From NCBI RefSeq assembly GCF_000935025.1, contig NZ_CP010836.1, positions 3,038,001 to 3,102,000 on the forward strand: a stretch of DNA of 64,000 nucleotides, in the 5' to 3' direction. Under the pieces are notes generated by a model. It did not search any database and was not told the origin of the DNA. It saw only the letters and a program-made list of their open reading frames with translations. Source of the stretch: Sphingomonas hengshuiensis. Lineage in GTDB: Bacteria > Pseudomonadota > Alphaproteobacteria > Sphingomonadales > Sphingomonadaceae. Both the position numbers and the translations under genes were made by a program. Shown in pieces: positions 27,004 to 35,596 of the stretch (within the stretch, counting starts at the first letter, position 1; each line of letters starts with the position of its first letter).

Positions 27004-28380
27004 CTACCCCTCCAGCGTGCGCATCAGCGAACGCACCGCGCCGTCAATCTCGACATCCTTGGTCCGCAAATCCTCGATCCGGCGGACCGCATGGATCACC
27101 GTCGAATGGTCGCGCCCGCCGAACTTGCGCCCGATCTCGGGCAGCGAGCGCGTGGTCAGCCGCTTGGCGAGGTACATCGCGATCTGGCGCGGGCGCGCGA
27201 TCGCGACCGCGCGCCGCTCGGAGATCAGGTCGAGCTGCTTGACTTCGAAATGCGCCGACACCGCGCGCTGGATTTCGTCGATCGTGATCCGGCGCTGGAC
27301 GCTGCGCAGGACTTCGCCCAGCGTCACCGTCGCGAAATCGATCGTGATCGTCTCGTTCGACAGATTGGCATAGGCCACCAGCCGATTGAGCGCGCCTTCC
27401 AGCTCGCGGACGTTCGACGTGATTCGCGCCGCGAGCAGGTCGATCACCTCGTCGGGCATGTCGACCGCGGGCATGGCTGCCAGCTTGCGCACCACGATCG
27501 CACGGCGCAGCTCCAGCTCGGCGGGCTTGATGTCGGCGACGAGCCCCGACCCCAGCCGCCCGGCCAGCCGCGACTCGAACCCTTCGAGCGCCTGGGGCGC
27601 GCGATCGGCGGCGATCACCAGCCGCTTGCCCGACGACATGAACTCATTGACGGTGTGGAAGAATTCCTCCTGCGTCGCGTCCTTGCCGCCGATGAACTGC
27701 AAGTCGTCGATCATCAGCAGGTCGACCGAGCGCAGCCGCGTCTTGAAGGCATGGGTATCCTTCGCGCGCAGCGCCTGGACGAATTCGAACATGAAGCGTT
27801 CGCCCGTGACATAGATCGCCGTCGCGCCCGGATTGGCGTCGAGAAACGCATGGCCCAGCGCGTGCATCAGGTGCGTCTTGCCCTGCCCGGTCCCCGAATG
27901 GAGATAGAGCGGGCTGAACCGCGGCGTGCCGGGCTCGGCCACTGCGCGTGCGGCGTTGAACGCCACCCGGTTGGTCGAATCGACGACGAAATGCTCGAAG
28001 GTGAATCGCGGATCGAAGGTCGGGCGCTCGACGAGCGGCGCCGCGCGCGGGGCCGGGGCTGCTTCGGGCTCGGCGGTCAGCACGCGCAGCGGCTCGTCCG
28101 CCAGCGTCTCGAGCGTCACCGCCTCGACATCGGGCAGCACGCCGCGGAATTCGAGCAGCAGCCGCTCGGCATAATGGTTGCGCACCCATTGCGTCATGAA
28201 CGCAGAGGGCAGCCCCAGCCGCACCGCCGTCGCGGTCGACCCTTCGACGAGCGTCACCGGCTTGAGCCACTGGTCGAACAGCCGCTGCCCCGCCGAGCGC
28301 CGCAGGTTGCCCCGCACATGCGCCCATGCCTTGCTGACTGCTTCCATCCCGATACGCTCCACCGACTGCACTTGAGTCAC
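27004..28380 (-). CDS. dnaA: Chromosomal replication initiator DnaA
   Basis: 458-aa AAA+ initiator that binds DnaA boxes and opens oriC. Domain I is at the N-terminus (WAHVRGNLRRSAGQRLFDQWL), domain III has Walker A GTGQGKTHLMHALG, Walker B LLMIDDLQFIGG and the Arg finger region, and domain IV ends with the DNA-binding GGRDHSTVIHAVRRI. GTG 28380 is taken as start with AGAGG 8 to 9 bases before it; an in-frame ATG at 28347 is an alternative. Confidence 0.96.
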   Translation of the reverse strand: MTQVQSVERIGMEAVSKAWAHVRGNLRRSAGQRLFDQWLKPVTLVEGSTATAVRLGLPSAFMTQWVRNHYAERLLLEFRGVLPDVEAVTLETLADEPLRVLTAEPEAAPAPRAAPLVERPTFDPRFTFEHFVVDSTNRVAFNAARAVAEPGTPRFSPLYLHSGTGQGKTHLMHALGHAFLDANPGATAIYVTGERFMFEFVQALRAKDTHAFKTRLRSVDLLMIDDLQFIGGKDATQEEFFHTVNEFMSSGKRLVIAADRAPQALEGFESRLAGRLGSGLVADIKPAELELRRAIVVRKLAAMPAVDMPDEVIDLLAARITSNVRELEGALNRLVAYANLSNETITIDFATVTLGEVLRSVQRRITIDEIQRAVSAHFEVKQLDLISERRAVAIARPRQIAMYLAKRLTTRSLPEIGRKFGGRDHSTVIHAVRRIEDLRTKDVEIDGAVRSLMRTLEG

Positions 28381-28749
28381 AACGACACACCTCTCCCCTC
28401 GCGGAAAAGCGAACTTTTCCCACGCACCCTATCGTCACGACAAATTGCCCTGCGCCGTCGGATTGGTCCCCGAACACGGCAGTTGGGCTATGTTACGCCC
28501 GACGCCGACAGCGACGGGAGGGCCGTTTTAAGAACCCATTTGCGAGTCGAGCAAGTCCAGCGGACGTAAAGAATCTGAAATAGTTTGGTTGACAGGCCGT
28601 GACTCGCGCTTTTCCGCGGGTTTTAAATTTTATCCTTATAAATCAAATAGTTAAACTGTTTGAATTGTTGCAACTTCGCGACTCGTGGTTTTCCGCGACT
28701 TGCGCAGTGTTGACGCCACCGACACCGATGGCGATCCGCGGCGCACGCG
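28381..28749 (-). promoter_or_regulatory. dnaA upstream region with AT-rich island and repeated 9-mer
   Basis: This is the region between the rpsT terminator and dnaA. The 9-mer TTTTCCGCG occurs at 28610-28618 and 28689-28697 on plus and at 28400-28408 on minus. The two plus copies sit in a longer direct repeat, GACTCG followed by 3 or 4 bases and the 9-mer (period 79). Between them, 28619-28674 is strikingly AT-rich. Near dnaA, GGAAAAG and CTTTTCC (28403-28409 and 28414-28420) form a hairpin in the presumed 5' UTR. No TTATCCACA DnaA box is visible; the closest is TTATCCTTA at 28630. It most likely holds the dnaA promoter. Confidence 0.5.
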
Positions 28750-28779
28750 AAAAACCCCGCCGGAATGGGTCCGGCGGGG
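28750..28779 (-). terminator. Rho-independent terminator of rpsT
   Basis: Read on minus: a 10-bp stem CCCCGCCGGA with TCCGGCGGGG (28779-28770 and 28764-28755) around a 5-base loop, followed by five T (28754-28750). It lies 23 bp past the rpsT stop and separates rpsT transcription from dnaA. Confidence 0.85.
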
Positions 28780-28802
28780 CGAATTCGGTCGGGAGGGTGC
28801 GA

Positions 28803-29066
28803 TTAGGCGAGCGCGACGAGACGCTTGGTCAGCCGCGAGAACTTGCGCGAAGCGGTGTTCTTGTGGAGCACGCCCTTGGCGACGCCACGGGCCAGCTCGG
28901 GCTGCACTGCGGCGAGTGCGGCGGCAGCTGCCGGCTTGTCGCCGGCTTCAAGGGCCGACTCGGCCTTCTTCACGAAGGTGCGGATGCGGCTGACGCGCGC
29001 ACCGTTGATCTCCGCGCGGCGGTCGTTCCGCCGGATACGCTTCTTCGCTTGAGGCGTATTCGCCAT
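28803..29066 (-). CDS. rpsT: 30S ribosomal protein S20
   Basis: 87-aa basic protein of the small subunit. It starts [21 protein letters not shown] and ends [11 protein letters not shown], as in the S20 family. It lies upstream of dnaA on the same strand, an arrangement conserved in alphaproteobacteria, with its own terminator. The 116 bp between it and mutM hold nothing else clear. Confidence 0.96.
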   Translation of the reverse strand: MANTPQAKKRIRRNDRRAEINGARVSRIRTFVKKAESALEAGDKPAAAAALAAVQPELARGVAKGVLHKNTASRKFSRLTKRLVALA

Positions 29067-29182
29067 GCCGTATCGTTCCTAGCTCAAATTGGGAGGCCGC
29101 GGGAACAGCTGCCCACGTCCGGAAAGAGGCGCCCCTTAACGGCTGGCGCGATTCGGGTCAACAGTTTGCGTGTGATAGTGAC

Positions 29183-29992
29183 TCACTTCTGGCAACGCGG
29201 GCACCAGAAGGTCGATCGCCCGGCATCGACGCGCCGCTCGACGAGCCCGCCGCACGCACAGGGCTCACCCTCGCGGCCATAGACCCGCCATTCCTTCGCG
29301 AAATAGCCCAGTTGCCCGTCGGGCCGGACATAATCGCGCAGCGTCGACCCGCCGGCCAGAATCGCCGCCTCCAGCACCTCGCGCACCGCCACGACGAGCT
29401 TCGCCAGCCGGGGCCGCGTAATCGTCCCCGCCGCACGCGTCGGCGCGATGCCCGACAGGAACAGCGCCTCGCACACATAGATATTGCCCAGCCCCGCGAC
29501 GATTCGCTGGTCGAGCAGCAATGCCTTTACCGGCGCGATTCGGTCCTTGAACCGATCCGCGAGCAGCGCAGCCGTGAACTCCGGCCCCAACGGCTCGGGC
29601 CCCAAAGCGGCAAAGGCGGGCCATGCCGCCAGCGCGGCAGTCGGCACCAGATCGAGCGACCCGAACCGCCGCGCATCGTTGAGCGCCAGCCGGTGCGCGT
29701 CGGTTTCCAGCACGACATGGTCGTGCTTGCCCAGTTCCTCGGGGTCGATCCGCCACCGCCCCGACATGCCGAGGTGGAAGATCAGCGTGTCCCCGCGATC
29801 GGTATCGACCAGCCCATATTTCGCCCGCCGCCCCAGCCCCAGCACCCGCGCACCGGTCAGCCGCTGTCCCAGATCCTGCGGGAACGGCCGCCGCAAATCG
29901 CCGCGGCGCAGCGTCACGCGACGGATCACCTGCCCCTCCAGCACGGGGGCCAGCCCGCGCACGGTGGTTTCGACTTCGGGAAGCTCGGGCAT
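29183..29992 (-). CDS. mutM: Formamidopyrimidine-DNA glycosylase
   Basis: Fpg/MutM (269 aa) excises oxidised purines such as 8-oxoguanine and nicks the DNA. The catalytic N-terminal PELPEVETTVRGL (Pro2 and Glu3) is present, the H2TH region carries the GLGNIYVCEALF segment, and the C-terminal zinc finger is seen as CACGGLVERR followed by FWCPRCQK with four Cys. The gene is divergent from ubiE with 45 bp between starts. Confidence 0.95.
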   Translation of the reverse strand: MPELPEVETTVRGLAPVLEGQVIRRVTLRRGDLRRPFPQDLGQRLTGARVLGLGRRAKYGLVDTDRGDTLIFHLGMSGRWRIDPEELGKHDHVVLETDAHRLALNDARRFGSLDLVPTAALAAWPAFAALGPEPLGPEFTAALLADRFKDRIAPVKALLLDQRIVAGLGNIYVCEALFLSGIAPTRAAGTITRPRLAKLVVAVREVLEAAILAGGSTLRDYVRPDGQLGYFAKEWRVYGREGEPCACGGLVERRVDAGRSTFWCPRCQK

Positions 29993-30037
29993 GCCAACCC
30001 CCTAGCCCTGCCCGGCGCCCCCCGCTAGAGCACCGCC

Positions 30038-30769
30038 ATGTCCGACACCGTTTCCTTCGGCTATCAAGAGGTAGCCCCGGATGAGAAGACCCGCCGCGTC
30101 GGCCAGGTCTTTTCCAATGTGGCCTCGCGCTACGACCTGATGAACGATGCCATGTCCGGCGGGCTGCATCGGCTGTGGAAGGACCTGTTCGTCCGCCGGG
30201 TGAAGCCGCGCATGGGCGAACATATCCTCGACATGGCGGGCGGCACCGGCGACATCGCGTTCCGCATGGCCCCCTCGGGCGCGGCGATCACCGTCGCCGA
30301 CATCAACCCGCAAATGCTCGAAGTCGGCATGGAACGCGCCGCCAAGCGCGGGATCGACGGCCTCGTCTGGACCGAGGCGAATGCCGAGACGCTCCAGTTC
30401 CCCGATCGCTTCTTCGACGCCTATACGATCGCATTCGGCATCCGCAACGTCACCGACATTCCCAAGGCCCTGCGCGAGGCGCACCGCGTCCTGCGCCGCG
30501 GCGGGCGCTTCTTCGTGCTCGAATTCTCCACGACGGTATGGCCCGGCTTCGGCCAGGCCTATGACGCCTATTCGCACCATCTGGTGCCCAGGCTGGGCAA
30601 GCTGCTCGCGAATGACGAGGATAGTTACCGCTACCTCATCGAATCGATCCGCCGCTTCCCCGACATGCCGAAATTCGAAGGCATGATCCGCGACGCCGGC
30701 TTCGCCCAGACCAAGGTCGAGCCGCTGCTCGGCGGGCTGGTCGCGATCCATTCGGGCTGGAAGATTTGA
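30038..30769 (+). CDS. ubiE: Ubiquinone biosynthesis methyltransferase UbiE
   Basis: SAM-dependent C-methyltransferase (243 aa) of the ubiquinone and, where present, menaquinone pathway. It has FGYQEVAPDEKTRRVGQVF, the SAM motif ILDMAGGTGDIAFRM and the family-specific IAFGIRNVTDIPKAL and RRGGRFFVLEFS. It is the first gene of the ubiE-ubiB unit, with 231 bp of structured intergenic DNA between the two. Confidence 0.95.
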   Translation: MSDTVSFGYQEVAPDEKTRRVGQVFSNVASRYDLMNDAMSGGLHRLWKDLFVRRVKPRMGEHILDMAGGTGDIAFRMAPSGAAITVADINPQMLEVGMERAAKRGIDGLVWTEANAETLQFPDRFFDAYTIAFGIRNVTDIPKALREAHRVLRRGGRFFVLEFSTTVWPGFGQAYDAYSHHLVPRLGKLLANDEDSYRYLIESIRRFPDMPKFEGMIRDAGFAQTKVEPLLGGLVAIHSGWKI

Positions 30770-30791
30770 GGATGCACCACCAGTCTTCTCC

Positions 30792-30808
30792 CCTCCCTGC
30801 AAGGGAGG
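30792..30808. repeat. Short hairpin after ubiE
   Basis: CCTCCCT (30792-30798) and AGGGAGG (30802-30808) form a perfect 7-bp stem with a 3-base loop. It may end or attenuate ubiE transcription; there is no T-tract. Confidence 0.5.
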
Positions 30809-30847
30809 TGGACCGCATATGGAACAGGAGCCTTCTCCCCCACTTCT

Positions 30848-30940
30848 CCGTCATGCTGAACTTGTTTCAGCATCCATCGCGCCACAAACAGCGGCGCGGC
30901 AAGTTGAGGGTTGGATGCTGAAACAAGTTCAGCATGACGG
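30848..30940. repeat. Perfect 29-bp inverted repeat between ubiE and ubiB
   Basis: Arms 30848-30876 and 30912-30940 are exact reverse complements, separated by 35 bases. The core of each arm reads GCTGAAC then TTGTTTCAGC, itself almost palindromic, so each arm can fold alone or pair with the other. This looks like a dispersed REP-type or miniature element of sphingomonads. It has no coding content. Confidence 0.8.
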
Positions 30941-30978
30941 CGTGATAAGGCGCACGCATCCATATGCGCTTGCCCTGC

Positions 30979-30991
30979 CCTCCGGGGGAGG
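30979..30991 (+). promoter_or_regulatory. Hairpin occluding the ubiB ribosome-binding site
   Basis: CCTCC (30979-30983) can pair with GGAGG (30987-30991) across GGG. GGAGG is the ubiB Shine-Dalgarno sequence, 9 bases before the ATG at 31001, and is followed by ATTTTT. The short GC-only stem would hide the site unless opened by ribosome or temperature. Confidence 0.45.
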
Positions 30992-31000
30992 ATTTTTCGC

Positions 31001-32536
31001 ATGACCGCCCCCGCCATCCACCTGTTCCGCCTGCTGCGCTGGGGCCGCATTCTCGCACGCCACGGCGCGCTGCGCGGGATCGAGCGCGATCCCAACACCC
31101 CCGGCCCGGTCCGCCGCATCGCCCGCATCGCGCGTCTCGGCGCCCGCGTCCCCGCAGTCCCCGCCTATGCCGATGCCTTCCAGGCGATCGGCCCCGCCGC
31201 GATCAAGCTCGGCCAGACGCTCGCGACTCGCCCAGACCTGGTCGGCGAGGAGGCCGCGCACGACCTGCTCCGCCTTCAGGACGCGCTGCCGCCCCTCCCC
31301 TTCGCGGTGATCCGCCAGCGGATCGAGGCCAGCTATGGCCGCCCGCTGGAGACGGTCTTCGCCTCGATCGAGGAAGAGCCCGTCGGCGCCGCCTCGATCG
31401 CGCAGGTTCACCGCGCGGTGACCACCGATGGCCGCGATGTCGCGGTAAAGGTGCTCCGCCCCGGCATCGAGACCGAATTCGCGCGCGCGATCGAAACCTA
31501 TGAATGGGCCGCGGCGCAGGTCGAGGGGATGGGCGGCGAGGCCGCGCGGCTGCGCCCCCGGCTGATCATCGAGCATTTCAAGCGCTGGACCGCGCGCGAG
31601 CTGGATTTCCGGCGCGAAGCGGCGTCGGCGTCCGAACTGGCCGAGGGCATGACCGCCGAGCCCGATTTCGTGGTGCCCCAGATCGACTGGCAACGCACCA
31701 CGGGCAAGGTGCTGACGCTCGAATGGATCGACGGGATCAAGCTGTCGAACCGCACTGCGCTGCTCGCCGCGGGCCATGATACCGCCGCGCTCGCCGAAAA
31801 ACTGATCCGCGCCTTTCTGCGCCAGGCGATTGCGGACGGCTTCTTCCATGCGGACATGCACCAGGGCAATTTGTTCGCGCTCGCCGATGGCCGCATCGCC
31901 GCCATCGATTTCGGCATCATGGGCCGGATCGACCGCCGCGCGCGAGTCTGGCTGGCCGAGATTCTCTACGGCCTCATCACCGGCAATTATAAGCGCGTCG
32001 CCGAAATCCATTTCGAGGCGGGATATGTCCCCGCGCACCACAATGTCGCCGAGTTCGCGACGGCATTGCGCGCGGTGGGCGAGCCGATGCGCGGGCTGCC
32101 GGTGAAGGAAATGTCGGTCGGCGGCATGCTCGACGGGCTGTTCAACATCACCCGCGATTTCGACATGCAGACCCAGCCGCATCTGCTGCTGCTGCAAAAG
32201 ACGATGGTGATGGTCGAGGGCGTGGCGCGCACGCTCGATCCCGACATCAATTTGTGGGAAACCTCCGCCCCGTTCGTGCGCGAATGGATCCGCACCGAAC
32301 TGGGGCCCGAGGCGGCGATCGCCGACCGGCTGATCACCGATCTGCGCACCTTCGCGCGGCTGCCCGAGCTGATCCGCAACATCGAGCTGCGCTATCCCAC
32401 CCCCGGCGGCGCGCCCCCCGCCCCGCCGCTCAAGGAAATCCAGGTCGTCCGCGTCGGCGGTGGCTGGCGCTATGCACTGGTCGCGATGGTATCGGGCGCG
32501 TTCGGCGTCGCCGCTGCGGTGCTGCTGCTGTCGTGA
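31001..32536 (+). CDS. ubiB: UbiB family ubiquinone-biosynthesis atypical kinase
   Basis: 511-aa membrane protein of the UbiB/COQ8 family, an ATPase that supports ubiquinone assembly rather than hydroxylating directly. The KxGQ motif is IKLGQTLATRPD near residue 68, the A-rich nucleotide loop is GAASIAQVHRAV, and the catalytic loop is DGFFHADMHQGNLF with the metal-binding IDFGIMGRID. A C-terminal hydrophobic segment (ALVAMVSGAFGVAAAVLLL) anchors it. Its TGA is overlapped by the GTG start of the next gene. Confidence 0.94.
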   Translation: MTAPAIHLFRLLRWGRILARHGALRGIERDPNTPGPVRRIARIARLGARVPAVPAYADAFQAIGPAAIKLGQTLATRPDLVGEEAAHDLLRLQDALPPLPFAVIRQRIEASYGRPLETVFASIEEEPVGAASIAQVHRAVTTDGRDVAVKVLRPGIETEFARAIETYEWAAAQVEGMGGEAARLRPRLIIEHFKRWTARELDFRREAASASELAEGMTAEPDFVVPQIDWQRTTGKVLTLEWIDGIKLSNRTALLAAGHDTAALAEKLIRAFLRQAIADGFFHADMHQGNLFALADGRIAAIDFGIMGRIDRRARVWLAEILYGLITGNYKRVAEIHFEAGYVPAHHNVAEFATALRAVGEPMRGLPVKEMSVGGMLDGLFNITRDFDMQTQPHLLLLQKTMVMVEGVARTLDPDINLWETSAPFVREWIRTELGPEAAIADRLITDLRTFARLPELIRNIELRYPTPGGAPPAPPLKEIQVVRVGGGWRYALVAMVSGAFGVAAAVLLLS

Positions 32537-33648
32537 AGCCCGCCGCCCCGCTCTGGCTGGCGGCGCCGTCGCGCTTTGCGGGGCTGTCCCGGAAGCGGGC
32601 GCGGTGGGTGCTCGCGCTCGTCGCGCTCGGGCTGCTGCTGGCGCTCACCGCACTCGCCTCGGTCGGCCCGGCCCCGGTCAGCGGCGCAGGCGCCCCCAGC
32701 CGCGACGACCAGAGCGACGTGGTCCTCTATGAATCGATCGTCGACGGCATCCGCCACGGCGGCGATTACTACACCGTCGCCGCCGGAGCCTTGCGCGCGG
32801 GCGACTATCCGCTGCGCCCCTTCGTCACCTTCCGCCTGCCCGGTCTGGCGCAAATTCAGGCGCACATGCCCGCGATTATTGTCATTATATCTTTGTATTT
32901 GCTGTCTTTTTGTGTCGTTATCGCCTGGGCGATCCGTCTGCGTGAAGCCTTGCGCGGCTGGGCACCGCTCACCATCGCGCTGGCGCTGGTCGCGGGCGGG
33001 ATGATGGCCTTTGTCCAGAGCGATCTCTGGGCCTTCCACGAAATCTGGGCGGGCCTGCTGATCGCGCTGTCGCTCGCGCTGCGCCGCCCCGATCGCTGGC
33101 TGACCGCAGTGGCGATCGCGCTGATCGCGATGCTGATCCGCGAGACTGCGGCGCTCTACGCGCTGGTCATGCTGGGCATGGCGTGGCGCGACGGCGCCCG
33201 GCGCGAGGCGCTGGGATGGGCCGTCGCGCTGGCGCTGTTCGCCGCGGCGCTGGGCGCCCATGCCTTCGCGGTCATGGCCGTGACGACCCCCGCCGACCCC
33301 GCATCGCCCGGCTGGGCGGGACTGCACGGGCCGGGCTTTGCGGTGCAGGCCGTCGCGCTGTCGACCGCGGTGCGGCTGTTCCCGCTGTGGATCGCGGCGC
33401 CGCTGGTCGCGCTGTCGCTGTTCGGCTGGGCGGCGTGGCGCGATCCGCTGGGAAGCCGTGTGTGGGCAACGATCGCCACGTTCGGCGCACTCCTGGCGCT
33501 CGCCGCGCGGCCCGACACCTTCTACTGGGCGCTGATGATCGCCCCGCTTTCGCTCGTCGGGCTGGTGTTCGTCCCCGACGGACTGCGTGACCTGATGCGG
33601 CAGGCGCTCGACAAACGCCGCATAACGGTGACAAGGGTAACGCGATGA
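32533..33648 (+). CDS. Hypothetical polytopic membrane protein
   Basis: 371 aa from GTG 32533, overlapping the ubiB stop as GTGA. About nine to ten hydrophobic segments are evident, with a soluble loop after the first helix containing DDQSDVVLYESIVDGIRHGGDYY. This loop and the layout resemble lipid-linked sugar transferase-like (GT-C) membrane proteins, but I cannot assign a family. The codons for the second helix at about 32872-32930 are AT-rich (ATT, ATA, TTG, TAT, TGT) against a very GC-rich neighbourhood. It overlaps coaBC by 4 bp, so it is part of the operon. Confidence 0.75.
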   Translation: MKPAAPLWLAAPSRFAGLSRKRARWVLALVALGLLLALTALASVGPAPVSGAGAPSRDDQSDVVLYESIVDGIRHGGDYYTVAAGALRAGDYPLRPFVTFRLPGLAQIQAHMPAIIVIISLYLLSFCVVIAWAIRLREALRGWAPLTIALALVAGGMMAFVQSDLWAFHEIWAGLLIALSLALRRPDRWLTAVAIALIAMLIRETAALYALVMLGMAWRDGARREALGWAVALALFAAALGAHAFAVMAVTTPADPASPGWAGLHGPGFAVQAVALSTAVRLFPLWIAAPLVALSLFGWAAWRDPLGSRVWATIATFGALLALAARPDTFYWALMIAPLSLVGLVFVPDGLRDLMRQALDKRRITVTRVTR

Positions 33649-34817
33649 AGCGGATATTGCTGATCATCGGGGGAGGCATCGCCGCGTACAAGGCGTGCGA
33701 ACTGGTCCGGGCGTGCCGCAGGGCCGGGATCGGTGTGACCTGCGTGCTCACTGAAGGCGGCCAGCATTTCGTGACCCCCATGACCCTCGCCGCGCTGTCC
33801 GAGCATCAGGTCTACACCACCCTGTGGGACCTGAAGGACGAGGCCGAGATGGGCCATATCCAGCTCAGCCGCGAGGCCGATCTCGTCGTCATCGCCCCCG
33901 CCACTGCCGATTTGCTGGCGAAGATGGCGGCGGGCCTTGCCGACGACCTCGCCACGACGCTCCTGCTCGCCACCGACAAGCCGGTGCTCGCCGCCCCCGC
34001 GATGAACGTCCGAATGTGGAGCCACGCCGCCACCTGCCGCAACGTCGCGCAGCTCCGCGCGGACGGGGTGACCGTGCTCGAACCCGACGAAGGGCCGATG
34101 GCGTGCGGCGAGTTCGGCGCGGGCCGCCTGCCCGAACCCGATGCGATACTGGCGGCGATCCAGGCCGCGCTGGGCGGCGACGGCGGACGGCTGGCCGGGC
34201 GCCATGTCCTCGTCACCGCAGGGCCGACGCATGAACCGATCGATCCGGTCCGCTACATCGCCAATCGCTCCTCGGGGAAACAGGGCTATGCCATCGCCGC
34301 CGCGCTCGCCCGGCTCGGCGCGCGGGTGACGCTGGTCTCGGGGCCGGTCGCGCTTCCCACGCCCTCCGGCGTAACCCGCGTCGATATCGAGACGGCACAG
34401 GACATGGCCAATGCCGTCGCCGCCGCGCTCCCCGCCGATGCGGCGGTAATGGTCGCCGCCGTGGGCGACTGGCGCGCCGAGACGGCCGGACAGAAGATCA
34501 AGAAGGGCGATGCCCCGCCGACGCTCGCGCTGTCCGAGAACCCCGACATCCTCGCGCTGCTCGCCCGCAGCCCGCACCGCCCCCGGCTGGTGATCGGCTT
34601 CGCGGCGGAGACCGAGCATGTCGTCGACCACGCCACCGCCAAGCGCACGCGCAAGGGCGCCGACTGGATCGTCGCCAACGACGTGTCCGGCGACGTGATG
34701 GGCGGCCCCGATAACAGCATCCACCTGATCACGGCGAACGGCGTCGAAAGCTGGGAACGGATGCCCAAGGAAGCGGTCGCCCAGCGACTGGCCGAACGGA
34801 TTGCCGATGCGCTTTAG
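33645..34817 (+). CDS. coaBC: Bifunctional phosphopantothenoylcysteine decarboxylase/synthetase
   Basis: 390-aa CoA biosynthesis enzyme: CoaB joins 4'-phosphopantothenate and cysteine, CoaC decarboxylates the product. The N-terminal flavin domain has GGGIAAYKACELVR, catalytic His in MGHIQLSREADL, the PAMNVRMW clamp and the Cys in MACGEFGAGR. The C-terminal CoaB domain has TAGPTHEPIDPVRYIANRSS and the Lys-rich KIKKGDAPP. It starts ATGA-overlapped with the upstream gene. Confidence 0.96.
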   Translation: MKRILLIIGGGIAAYKACELVRACRRAGIGVTCVLTEGGQHFVTPMTLAALSEHQVYTTLWDLKDEAEMGHIQLSREADLVVIAPATADLLAKMAAGLADDLATTLLLATDKPVLAAPAMNVRMWSHAATCRNVAQLRADGVTVLEPDEGPMACGEFGAGRLPEPDAILAAIQAALGGDGGRLAGRHVLVTAGPTHEPIDPVRYIANRSSGKQGYAIAAALARLGARVTLVSGPVALPTPSGVTRVDIETAQDMANAVAAALPADAAVMVAAVGDWRAETAGQKIKKGDAPPTLALSENPDILALLARSPHRPRLVIGFAAETEHVVDHATAKRTRKGADWIVANDVSGDVMGGPDNSIHLITANGVESWERMPKEAVAQRLAERIADAL

Positions 34818-35595
34818 CCCCGCCCTGCTCCTGCCGCTGCTCGTCGCCGCGTGCGCCACCCCCGCGGTCGAGCGATCGCCCTTGGCCCCTGCGCTCCGCG
34901 CCGAAATCTATGGCGCGGCGCGGCCCGCGACGGTTGCGACGCTGGTCGTGGTGCTGCACGGCGATGCGGGCGCGGACCATTATCGCTTCGCCGAAGCGGC
35001 GGCGCGCGCGATCCCCGGCAGCGTCGCCGTCGCGCTGCTGCGCCCCGGCTATGCCGATGCGGCAGGGCGCACCTCGCCCGGCGAGCGCGGCGCCGGGACT
35101 GGCGACAATTACACCCCCGATCGGATCGCCGCCGTCGCCGAGACGATCGCGCGGCTCCGCCACCGCTATGACCATGCCCGCGTCGTCCTGGTCGGCGATG
35201 CCGGCGGCGCGGCGGTTGCCGCGAACCTTGCCGGGATTCGCCCGGCGCTGGTCGACGGGCTGGTGCTAGTCGGTTGCCCCTGCACGCTGCCCGAATGGCG
35301 GCGCTACATGCAGCGCCAGGCGCCGGGCCAGCCCTGGGCCGCGACGGTCGCCAGCATGGACCCGCTCAAGACCGCGGGCGGGCTGCTGCCCACGCTGCGC
35401 GCCGCCGTGCTCGTAGGCGCCGACGACAAGGTGACGCCGGTGCCCTTTTCGCGCGCCTATGCCGAGGCGCTGACGCTGCGCGGCATCGCCACCGATTATC
35501 GCATCATCCCGGGCAAGGGGCATGACCTGCTCGGCGATCCCGAAGTGCTCGCCGCCACCCAGCGGCTGGCCGCCGCGCTGCCCAAGAGGATCTGA
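34807..35595 (+). CDS. Alpha/beta-hydrolase-fold lipoprotein lacking the nucleophile
   Basis: 262 aa from ATG 34807 with lipobox LLVAACATP, so an exported lipoprotein. The hydrolase fold is recognisable: [14 protein letters not shown] for the oxyanion strand, [16 protein letters not shown] at the nucleophile elbow, [10 protein letters not shown] for the acid and GKGHDLLGD for the His. The elbow reads G-D-A-G-G where G-H-S-G-G is usual, so the nucleophilic Ser is Ala. The rest of the triad seems kept. It may bind without hydrolysing, or use other chemistry. It overlaps the coaBC stop by 11 bp. Confidence 0.75.
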   Translation: MRFSPALLLPLLVAACATPAVERSPLAPALRAEIYGAARPATVATLVVVLHGDAGADHYRFAEAAARAIPGSVAVALLRPGYADAAGRTSPGERGAGTGDNYTPDRIAAVAETIARLRHRYDHARVVLVGDAGGAAVAANLAGIRPALVDGLVLVGCPCTLPEWRRYMQRQAPGQPWAATVASMDPLKTAGGLLPTLRAAVLVGADDKVTPVPFSRAYAEALTLRGIATDYRIIPGKGHDLLGDPEVLAATQRLAAALPKRI

Positions 35596-35596
35596 C

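Noticed and set aside
28381..28749. Chromosomal origin of replication beside dnaA
   Set aside because: An AT-rich island is there, but no TTATCCACA-type DnaA boxes are visible and alphaproteobacterial origins often lie elsewhere. Reported only as a dnaA control region.
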